DNA of 64,000 nucleotides. It comes from Thermopolyspora sp044507605 (lineage in GTDB: Bacteria > Actinomycetota > Actinomycetes > Streptosporangiales > Streptosporangiaceae). The translations under genes were made by a program, and so were the position numbers. The stretch lies in assembly GCA_044507605.1 (NCBI GenBank), contig JBIQJI010000002.1, positions 1 through 64,000 on the forward strand, given 5' to 3'. Of this stretch, positions 51,877-64,000 are shown in pieces (the stretch's first letter is position 1; every line of letters starts with the position of its first letter). The notes under the pieces are model-generated. The model ran no database searches, was not told the DNA's origin, and saw only the letters and a list, made by a program, of their open reading frames with translations.

Positions 51877-52872
51877 TCAGGCCGGCGGCGCGCCGGAGCC
51901 GGTCAGGGTGCGACGCTCGGTGACGATGGCGCTGATCAGGTCGATCGGCGTGATGTCGAAGGCGGGATTCCAGCCCGGGCTGCCCGGGGCCGCCACGTGA
52001 CGGTCGCCGAAGCCGAGCACCTCGCGCTCGTCGCGGATCTCGATGGGGATGCCGGACCCGTCGGGGGTGCCGGGGTCGATGGTCGACTCCGGGGCGGCGA
52101 CGACGAACGGGATCCGGGCGTGGCGGGCGGCGAGAGCATGGCCCAGGGTGCCGACCTTGTTCGCGACGTCGCCGTTCGCCGCGATCCGGTCCGCGCCGAC
52201 CACGACGGCCTCCACGTCACCGCCGACGATCAGCCCCGCCGCGGCCGAGTCGACGATCACCCGGTGCGGCACGCCGAGCCGGCCGAGCTCCCACGCGGTC
52301 AGCCGGCTGCCCTGCAGCAGCGGGCGCGTCTCGCAGACGTAGACCATGTCCAGGCCCGTCGTGGCGTGCATCCGGCCGATGACGCCGAGGGCGCTGCCCC
52401 ATTCGACGGCGGCGAGCCCGCCGGCGTTGCAGTGGGTGAGCACCCGCCGCCGGCCCGCCAGCAGCTCGGCGCCGCGCTCGCTGAGCGCCCGGTTGATCTC
52501 CACGTCCATGTCGCGGACGGCCAGCGCCGCCGCGACGATGCCGGCGGCATCGGCCCCGGCGGTGCGGGCGTCCAGCATCCGGCGCACGCCCCACCCCAGG
52601 TTGACGGCGGTGGGCCGGGCGCCGATCAGGGCCCGCGCGGCGGCGGCGAGCTCGGCGTCCAGGTCCAGCCGCTCCCGCTCGGCCCGCACCGCGGCGAGCG
52701 CCATGCCCATGGCCCCGGCCACGCCGAGGGCCATCGCGCCGCGTACGGCCAGCGACCGGATGCAGGTGACGAGCGTCGCCACGTCGCGGACGTCGACGGC
52801 GACCTCCGCTTCGGGCAGTCGCGTCTGGTCGATGATCCGCACGACGCCGTCACACCAGTCGATGGTTCGCAC
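51877..52872 (-). CDS. mtnA: S-methyl-5-thioribose-1-phosphate isomerase
   Basis: 331 aa from GTG 52872, which gives the family-like N-terminus MRTIDWCDGVVRIIDQTRLP; TTG 52908 is an alternative. Signature regions are IRSLAVRGAMALGVAGAMGM, the catalytic Cys in LTHCNAGGLA and the Asp in VVGADRIAANGDVANKVGT. It isomerises methylthioribose-1-phosphate (or 5-deoxyribose-1-phosphate) to the ribulose form. It is divergent from a class II aldolase gene, the enzyme that would cleave the product. Confidence 0.93.
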   Translation of the reverse strand: MRTIDWCDGVVRIIDQTRLPEAEVAVDVRDVATLVTCIRSLAVRGAMALGVAGAMGMALAAVRAERERLDLDAELAAAARALIGARPTAVNLGWGVRRMLDARTAGADAAGIVAAALAVRDMDVEINRALSERGAELLAGRRRVLTHCNAGGLAAVEWGSALGVIGRMHATTGLDMVYVCETRPLLQGSRLTAWELGRLGVPHRVIVDSAAAGLIVGGDVEAVVVGADRIAANGDVANKVGTLGHALAARHARIPFVVAAPESTIDPGTPDGSGIPIEIRDEREVLGFGDRHVAAPGSPGWNPAFDITPIDLISAIVTERRTLTGSGAPPA

Positions 52873-52959
52873 AGGGTCGAAGATCGTCGCAGGACTGACA
52901 GATGTCAAGCTCCCTGTTACTGTCCCGATCAGAATCAGGGCGACGATCCGAGGGGCGGC

Positions 52960-53637
52960 ATGACGGACCTTCTGGCCGAGCAGCGGCGGGCCGTGGTCGC
53001 CGCGTGCTCCGCGCTCGTCGCGGGCGGCCTGCTGCGCGGCACCTCCGGCAACGTGTCGGTGCTCGACCCGTCGACCGGCCTGGTCGCGATGACCCCGAGC
53101 GCCGTGCCGTACGCCGAACTGACGGCCGAGCACGTCGCGGTCGTCACCGCCGACGGCGAGACGGTCGGCGGGTCGCTCCGGCCCACCTCCGAGGCGGGCC
53201 TGCACCTGCGGATCTACCGGGAGCGGCCCGACGTGCAGGCCGTGGTGCACACCCATTCGGTCTTCGCCACGACCTTCGCCGCCATGCGCGAGCCCATACC
53301 GCCGGTGCACTACCTGCTCGCGCGGGCCGGCCGCGCCGTGCCCATCGCGCCGTACGCCCGCTTCGGCAGCGACGAACTGGCCGCCGGCTGCGCCGCCGCC
53401 CTCGGCGCCGACCACGCGGTGCTGCTGGCCAACCACGGCGTGGTCGCCGTCGGCGCCGTCCTCGGCGACGCGGTCGCCATCGCCGAGGCGGTCGAGACGA
53501 CCGCCGAGATCGCCTGGCGGGCCCGGGTCGCGGGCCGGCCCGTGCTGCTCACCGACCGGCAGATGTCCGACGCCGCCGACGCCTTCGCCACCTACCGCCC
53601 GACGCCCCGCGCTGGCCGCCCCGACCCCGAGTCATAG
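52960..53637 (+). CDS. Class II aldolase (fuculose-phosphate aldolase type)
   Basis: 225 aa. The fold marks are LLRGTSGNVSVLD (phosphate-binding SGN), the catalytic Glu in RPTSEAGLH, and Zn ligands in VVHTHSVFA plus ANHGVVAVG. GAGGGG precedes ATG 52960. These enzymes cleave sugar-1-phosphates to dihydroxyacetone phosphate and an aldehyde. Divergent pairing with mtnA suggests methylthioribulose-1-phosphate or 5-deoxyribulose-1-phosphate as substrate. The MtnB dehydratase has the same fold and cannot be fully excluded. Confidence 0.9.
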   Translation: MTDLLAEQRRAVVAACSALVAGGLLRGTSGNVSVLDPSTGLVAMTPSAVPYAELTAEHVAVVTADGETVGGSLRPTSEAGLHLRIYRERPDVQAVVHTHSVFATTFAAMREPIPPVHYLLARAGRAVPIAPYARFGSDELAAGCAAALGADHAVLLANHGVVAVGAVLGDAVAIAEAVETTAEIAWRARVAGRPVLLTDRQMSDAADAFATYRPTPRAGRPDPES

Positions 53638-53655
53638 CGGCCCCGCGCGGCCGGC

Positions 53656-59124
<5,469 letters not shown>

Positions 59125-59532
59125 GACCCAACCCTTCCCGTTGCCCGTGCGCCCGTTTCCCCGGCGCCGTCCGCCCCTACAGCTTCGCCTCTACCGGCTG
59201 GTAGGGGAACGAACCGCGCCAGGTGAGGCGGCTGCGGTGAGGATATCCGGGCCGGTCCCTATCGGCCATTTCCGCCGGTCAGCCCTGTGGATAACGCGCC
59301 GGGCGAGGTGGGGAAGATCGGCCGAACAGCCCAAGATTACGGACCAGGCCTGCCGGCGTGCCCGCCCGGAGGTCGCCGATGACGGAGCCTGAAACCGGCG
59401 GGCCGCACAAAGAAGCCGCATGCCCGATTCACACGCTGCATTCGGCGATCCACGACGCGCGGCGGCGGCGCTGGAGGAGTCTGGCGAATTCCTCTATTCT
59501 CGGCCGCGATGCGGCGTGGGGAGGAGCGATCG
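59125..59532. other. Divergent promoter region of carboxylase and response regulator genes
   Basis: 408 bases without a convincing gene. No clear palindrome. The stretch just before the response regulator (CGAATTCCTCTATTCTCGG, 59486-59504) is the AT-richest part and may hold its promoter. Confidence 0.35.
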
Positions 59533-60138
59533 GTGATCCGCGTTCTGGTCGCGGAAGACATGCGCATCCTGCGCGACACGCTGGTGGCCACGCTCGACCT
59601 CGAGGACGACCTGGAGGTCGTCGCCGCCGTGGTGACCGGAGACCGCATCGTGCCCGAAGCCCTGCACCACCGGCCCGACGTCGCCGTCCTCGACATCGAC
59701 CTGCCAGGCGTCGACGGGCTCACCGCCGCCGACGAACTGCACCGCCGGCTGCCCGGCTGCCGCGTCCTGATCCTCACCGGCCTGGGCCGCCCCGGACACA
59801 TGCGCCGCGCGGTCGCCGCGCACGTGTCGGGGTTCCTGCTGAAAGACGCCCCCTCGGACGAGCTGCTCGCGGCGGTGCGGCAGATCGCGGCGGGCGGCCG
59901 GGTCTTCGACCCCGCCCTCGCGGTGGCCGCCCTCGAAACCGCGCAGAACCCGCTGTCCCCCCGCGAGGCCGAGGTCCTCAAACGATACGGGGAGGGGGCG
60001 TCGGCGGCCGACATCGCCGCCGAGCTGTTCCTGTCCTACGGCACGGTCCGCAACTACCTGGCCGCCGCCGTCACCAAACTGGGCGCCCGCAACCGCGTCG
60101 ACGCCGCCCGCATCGCCGGCGAAGCCGGCTGGCTGTAG
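59533..60138 (+). CDS. NarL/LuxR-type response regulator
   Basis: 201 aa from GTG 59533 (GGAGG 8 bases upstream; an ATG at 59509 is possible). Receiver: RVLVAEDMRILRD, phosphorylated Asp54 in VAVLDIDLPGVDG, switch Thr in LILTGLG and Lys in GFLLKDAPSDEL. The LuxR HTH is LSPREAEVLKRYGEGASAAD, LSYGTVRNYLAAAVTKLGAR. It resembles DesR-like regulators. Its likely kinase is coded at 62198, separated by one opposite-strand gene. Confidence 0.94.
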   Translation: MIRVLVAEDMRILRDTLVATLDLEDDLEVVAAVVTGDRIVPEALHHRPDVAVLDIDLPGVDGLTAADELHRRLPGCRVLILTGLGRPGHMRRAVAAHVSGFLLKDAPSDELLAAVRQIAAGGRVFDPALAVAALETAQNPLSPREAEVLKRYGEGASAADIAAELFLSYGTVRNYLAAAVTKLGARNRVDAARIAGEAGWL

Positions 60139-60222
60139 CGGCACGGCGAGGCCGGGAGACGTGCGGCGAGGCCGCCGCTCACTTCGGGTCGGTGAGCGAC
60201 GGCCTCGGCCGGTCGTGAGTGA

Positions 60223-61713
60223 TCAGATCCGTGCGGTGTCGACCAGGGTGCCGGTTCTCGTGTCGGTTCTCGTGTCGGTTCGGGTGCCGGTTCCCGTGGT
60301 GGGGGTGCGAGGCCGGCGGGTCAGCCGGATCGTGGCGACGATGGCGCCGAATCCGGCGATCCCGGCCAGGCCGAGCAGGAGCGGGCGCAGAGTGAGCGCC
60401 CACGGCCAGCTCGGGCCGGACAGGTCGAGGCCGGCGGTGGGGTACTCCAGGATCTTGCCGGCCCAGCGCGCCGTCGGGACGTCCAGCGTGCGCGCCATGG
60501 TCCGCAGCGCCGGGTCGAACGCGAAGCCCGGCTCCCGGTGCAGGTACGTCACGGGGACGCCCGCCCGGCGGGCGGCGGTGGCGACGGCGGGGTCGGGGTG
60601 GGCGGCCGCCGCGGCACCGGGGACCAGCAGCCTGTCGGTCCGCCCCAAGGCGTCCAGCCCGGCACGCGGGACGAACGTCAGGCCATGGCGGGAGCGGATG
60701 CCGCCGCCGGCGGCGATCGCGACGGTCCGGGCCGCCTTGACCTCGCCGTACGGGTCGAAGGCCGACGCCAGTTCCAGTTCCCCGACACCGTCGGTCAGCA
60801 GCACGCCTATGGTGGCGGAGTCGGAGCGGTAGCCGAGGTTGAGCAGATGCGTGACGGCGTCGGCGGGGGTCAGCCGGGCGACGGGCAGCGGCGCGGGACG
60901 GCCCGGCGAGTAGTAGCGCCAGCCGACGGTGCGTGCGGCGGACGCCGCGACATCGGCGCCGACGAGCCGCTCGATCACGTGCAGCGTCCCGTCGACCGAG
61001 GACAGCAGCCCGCCGGTGGTGATGATGTCGCCGTCGTCGACGTACCGGAACCCGCGCCGCCAGTGCACGGCCGGATGGTCACGCTCGTAGCCGGCCAGCC
61101 GATACCAGTGGGAGGTCGCTTCGCGGCCGTCGAGCAGCCCGGCCTGGGCGAGCACCCGGGCGCCGGTGCACACGCCCAAGATCAGTCCGTCGCTCGGCGT
61201 GCCGCGCAGCCACGCGGTCACCGCCGCGTCGCTCGACGGGTCGGCCGGCATGTCCGGCACGATCGTGACGTCGGGGGCCGCGCCGCCCAGCCGCTCGTCC
61301 AGCTGGGCGAAACCGAAGTCGGGGACCAGGTCGAGCCCGCCGAGCAGCGGCACCGGGCGGCGCTCGGGCGCGACCGTGTAGACGTTGAACCTGCCCGTGG
61401 CGCTCAGCACCTCGTACGGCACGAGCGTGTCGGCGACGTTGGCGCCGTGGCCGCCGACGACGATCACGGCGGTGGGCTTGCGCGGGTCGTGGGCCGGCGG
61501 CACCGCGGCGGTGACGGCCGCCGCCGTGTCGGGGGTGAGCGTGGGCGGGGCGTACCGGTTCGCCTCGTAGGATCGCGCGTCGGCCACGTACACGGCCGCC
61601 GGCACGATGAGGAAGGCGAGAGTGACGCCCAGGCCACGGGCCACCGCCCGCGCGACCCGCCCGGCCCGCCCTGCGGGACGCTCCTCGTGGGCACGCCGCT
61701 CGAAGATGCGCAT
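60223..61713 (-). CDS. Membrane-anchored protein with two DJ-1/PfpI domains
   Basis: 496 aa from ATG 61713 (GGAGG upstream). One helix near residues 26-47 (GVTLAFLIVPAAVYVA) and one near the C-terminus (LLLGLAGIAGFGAIVATI) bracket two tandem class I glutaminase-like domains. The first has IVVGGHGAN and the nucleophile elbow GVCTGARVLA (Cys); the second (GVLLTDGVGELELASAFDPY, LLVPGAAAAAH) lacks the Cys. Related domains occur in AraC-type GlxA regulators, but no HTH is present. The C-terminus is a 12-bp repeat coding Thr-Arg-Thr-Asp. Possible role: envelope stress or sensing next to the two-component system. Confidence 0.82.
   Translation of the reverse strand: MRIFERRAHEERPAGRAGRVARAVARGLGVTLAFLIVPAAVYVADARSYEANRYAPPTLTPDTAAAVTAAVPPAHDPRKPTAVIVVGGHGANVADTLVPYEVLSATGRFNVYTVAPERRPVPLLGGLDLVPDFGFAQLDERLGGAAPDVTIVPDMPADPSSDAAVTAWLRGTPSDGLILGVCTGARVLAQAGLLDGREATSHWYRLAGYERDHPAVHWRRGFRYVDDGDIITTGGLLSSVDGTLHVIERLVGADVAASAARTVGWRYYSPGRPAPLPVARLTPADAVTHLLNLGYRSDSATIGVLLTDGVGELELASAFDPYGEVKAARTVAIAAGGGIRSRHGLTFVPRAGLDALGRTDRLLVPGAAAAAHPDPAVATAARRAGVPVTYLHREPGFAFDPALRTMARTLDVPTARWAGKILEYPTAGLDLSGPSWPWALTLRPLLLGLAGIAGFGAIVATIRLTRRPRTPTTGTGTRTDTRTDTRTGTLVDTARI
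60248..60295. repeat. Four 12-bp tandem repeats in the 3' end of the DJ-1/PfpI gene
   Basis: Units GTGCCGGTTCTC, GTGTCGGTTCTC, GTGTCGGTTCGG and GTGCCGGTTCCC follow head to tail, coding a Thr/Asp/Arg/Gly repeat in the cytoplasmic tail. The number of units may vary between strains. Confidence 0.75.
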
Positions 61714-62197
61714 ATCAACCTCCGGGAGTCCGACCTCGGACGACGTCCGGGTCCTGGAGCCGCATGTACGTCGTGGCTGCGGCGCCTTCTGCGGGTGCTT
61801 CGCGTCGCGTCCACTTCGCTTTGACACCATCGAGTCTCGCCTGACCTGCGGATACGCGACCAGTGCGAGCGGTCACGGCTTCGCCGTGGGGTGCGCACCG
61901 GGCCGGGGGTGCATTTTGCATGGGTCGGCTCGCGCGGGGCCCTCCAGGCGAGGCCGGGACACCGAGTCGGCGGACGACCACGGCACACGAGAACCCGGGC
62001 CACCAGCCGTTCCCGGTTCTCCCGAACCTGCCGTCCGGCCCCCGAGCCCATACCCGAGCCCACGGCCTGCGGTGGGCGCGCTCGACGTGCCCTGTGGCCT
62101 GTCGGCTCGTGCGCGCCGATGCCTTGCGGCGTGTGGCACTGTCGCCGTTTTCGCGGTTTGCTTGGGTGGGCGGTGCGCTGGGGCGAGGTGGTGGCCG
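61714..62197. other. Divergent intergenic region before the sensor kinase
   Basis: 484 bases. TTGACA occurs at about 61821 on the plus strand but has no good -10 at the right distance. Open frames here are Pro/Arg-rich and look like composition artefacts. Nothing else recognised. Confidence 0.3.
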
Positions 62198-64000
62198 ATG
62201 GGCGATGGTGGCGGGTCCGCCGCGCCGCTGCCCAGGCTCGTCGCGGCGATCCCCGTGGCGTTTCTCTGCCTCAGCCTGCTCACCCGCTTCGGCAACGCCG
62301 TGTACTGGAGCGGGCTGTCCGGCGGCGTGGTGCTGGCGTGCCTGTTCGTGCCGCCGCTGCTCTACACCGTGCCGCGCGGGCGGGCCCTGTGGGCGCGCCA
62401 TCCCTACCGGCTGCTCGCGGTGCAGGCGGTCCTCACGTACGCGCCCCTGGCCGCCTTCGGACAGAACTGGATCAACATCGCGCCGGGGCTCCTCGCGGGG
62501 CTCCTGCTGCTGGCCGTGCCGCCTCCGAGGTCGTGGCTGCTGTTCGGCGGCGTGCTCGCGGCCGAGGTGGTCCGCATCGCCGTCCTCGGCATCCCGGCGC
62601 AGCTGTCCACCGCCGCGATCGTCACCTGGATGCTCGTCGCCCCGGCCAACACGGGCCTGGCGTTCTACGGCCTGGTCCGGCTCGCCGACATGGTCAAAGC
62701 GCTGCACGCGGCCCGCGCCGAGCTGGCGCACCTCGCCGTCGCCCGGGAACGCCGCCAGGCGGCGGACCGGCTGCGGGGCGCCGTCGACGACCACCTGGAG
62801 GCCGTCGCCGCGCTGGTCGAAGACGCTCTCGCGGCCCTGCCCGGCACCCCCGACCGGGCCCGGAACCTCGTCACGGAGGCGTCGGGCCGCGCCCGCCGCG
62901 CGCTCGCCCAGATCCGCGCGGTCATCGCCACCGACCGCCCCCGCGACGACCACGGCGAGGCCGATCGGCCCGGCGGACATGCCGAGGAGCCGCTTCCGGA
63001 CGGCGGGCAGGACGCCCGGCCACGTCCAAAGGCCGGTCCCCTCACCCGCCCGGCCGGTCTCCCTGCCCTCCGGGCCAGGCTCGCCGGCACCGGTGTCGGT
63101 GGCGAGGTCGGTGGTGAGGCCGGCGGTGACGTGGCGCCGCGGCGGGCGCGGTGGACGCTGGCGGTCGTGCTGGCCTCCTACGGCGCGATCCTGATGGCGA
63201 ACATCGTGACCGCCGGCGGTGCGCCCCTCGCGATGGCCGGCGCGGCGGCGACCATCGTCGCCGTGGCGGCGCTGCAGCTTTACCACTCCTTCGGTTGGGG
63301 TGCGGGGTCGCCGCCGCGTGACCGGGGCTGGACGCTGGCGGCGCAGATCCTGCTGCCGTTCGCGTGGACACCTGCCTACGACTGGAACGTGCTCACCCTG
63401 GCGGGGACGGCGGCGGGCTCGGCGCTGCTCCTGCTGCCGCGCCTGTGGGGGTGGGCGGTCTGCACGGCCGTCCTGGCGGGGGTCGGGGTGGCGTGGACCC
63501 TGCCCGTGCTCGGCGTCTATTACGGCGCGAACAACCGTTACGTCCAGGTGGTGGCCACCGACAAGGCGACCGTGCTCTACCAGCTGGGCGCGGTCGCGAC
63601 GGCCGCGATCGTGGTGTACGGCCTGTCGCGGCTGACGGGCCTCGCCGAGCAGGTGGCGGCGGCGCGCCGCGAACTGGCCCGGAGCGCCGTGGAGCGCGAG
63701 CGGCTGCGCGTCGCGCAGGACACTCACGACGTGCTCGGGCTGGGCCTGTCGGCGGTCGCGCTGAAGTGCGACCTGGCGGGCCGGCTGATCGGCCGGGACG
63801 AGGCCCGGGCCCGCGCCGAGCTGCAGGCTCTGCTGCGGCTGACCGCGCAGTCGCGCGCCGATATCCGCGCGGTCGCCGCCGATACGGGCACCCTGTCACT
63901 GGCCGCCGAGCTGGCTTTCGCCCGTGACCTGCTCGCTTCGACCGGCATCACGGTCGAGGTGCGCGACGAGACGCATGGCGCGCCGCTTCCGGCCGCGGTG
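62198..64000 (+). CDS. Sensor histidine kinase, HisKA_3 type, with duplicated module (cut by window end)
   Basis: 601 codons are present and the frame is still open at 64000. Start ATG 62198 (GAGG 10 bases upstream). Residues about 12-160 form a first membrane domain, followed by a cytoplasmic helix (RERRQAADRLRGAVDDHLEA) that looks like a degenerate phosphoacceptor helix with Asp in place of His, and no ATPase domain. A second membrane domain spans about 290-460, then a true HisKA_3 helix (RERLRVAQDTHDVLGLGLSA, His510) and the beginning of the ATPase region. It probably phosphorylates the response regulator at 59533. Confidence 0.85.
   Translation, partial: MGDGGGSAAPLPRLVAAIPVAFLCLSLLTRFGNAVYWSGLSGGVVLACLFVPPLLYTVPRGRALWARHPYRLLAVQAVLTYAPLAAFGQNWINIAPGLLAGLLLLAVPPPRSWLLFGGVLAAEVVRIAVLGIPAQLSTAAIVTWMLVAPANTGLAFYGLVRLADMVKALHAARAELAHLAVARERRQAADRLRGAVDDHLEAVAALVEDALAALPGTPDRARNLVTEASGRARRALAQIRAVIATDRPRDDHGEADRPGGHAEEPLPDGGQDARPRPKAGPLTRPAGLPALRARLAGTGVGGEVGGEAGGDVAPRRARWTLAVVLASYGAILMANIVTAGGAPLAMAGAAATIVAVAALQLYHSFGWGAGSPPRDRGWTLAAQILLPFAWTPAYDWNVLTLAGTAAGSALLLLPRLWGWAVCTAVLAGVGVAWTLPVLGVYYGANNRYVQVVATDKATVLYQLGAVATAAIVVYGLSRLTGLAEQVAAARRELARSAVERERLRVAQDTHDVLGLGLSAVALKCDLAGRLIGRDEARARAELQALLRLTAQSRADIRAVAADTGTLSLAAELAFARDLLASTGITVEVRDETHGAPLPAAV

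Overview
The window is high-GC DNA with actinomycete features: Shine-Dalgarno sites of the GGAGG type, GTG and TTG starts, many 4-bp ATGA/GTGA gene overlaps, a homologue of a mycothiol-dependent nitroreductase, an ECF42 sigma factor with its DGPF partner, and many TetR, PadR and LacI regulators. A spore-forming or filamentous actinobacterium (Streptosporangiales-like) is my best guess; genus cannot be settled from sequence alone.

Bases 1-7740 are a decayed mobile-element zone. It holds an apparently intact large serine recombinase with a small leader ORF, a PAPS-reductase-like PP-loop protein, a small lipoprotein, a truncated XF1762-type gene translationally coupled to a broken DNA methyltransferase, a flavoprotein with a shifted tail, an internally deleted IS256-family element with both ends, and the remnant of a second serine recombinase.

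Bases 8075-16861 are a nitrogen module. A plus-strand Amt channel converges on a long minus-strand operon: urea transporter, ureA, a CbiX-like protein with a His-rich tail, ureB, ureC, ureF, ureG, ureD and two CrcB/FluC fluoride channels. No ureE is visible; the His-rich CbiX-like protein is the obvious candidate to replace it. Fluoride inhibits urease, so the two exporters make sense in this operon.

Bases 17817-29713 carry an acyltransferase, an Lrp regulator divergent from a Val/Leu dehydrogenase, then a catabolic cluster. On the minus strand are a nitronate-monooxygenase-like protein, an acyl-CoA ligase and a secreted tannase/feruloyl esterase. On the plus strand are a thiolase, two MaoC-type proteins, an SDR and a fused double-TetR regulator. 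Together they could release and CoA-activate a hydroxycinnamate and shorten its side chain.

Bases 29750-45000 are regulators and accessory enzymes: ECF42 sigma factor plus DGPF protein, LacI regulator next to a secreted GH5-CBM2 mannanase/cellulase, SpoIIE-type phosphatase, several TetR genes (one with four evenly spaced operators before an SDR-esterase pair), GNAT, a DUF6807-cupin pair, a nitroreductase-like thioredoxin-fold protein and an aldo/keto reductase.

Bases 45162-64000 hold a membrane protein, a PadR-ABC transporter-penicillin acylase operon (the acylase gene has two frameshifts), MtnA divergent from a class II aldolase (a methylthioribose-phosphate salvage pair), a giant single-chain biotin-dependent acyl-CoA carboxylase, and a response regulator and sensor kinase separated by a membrane-anchored DJ-1/PfpI protein. 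The kinase runs off the right edge.
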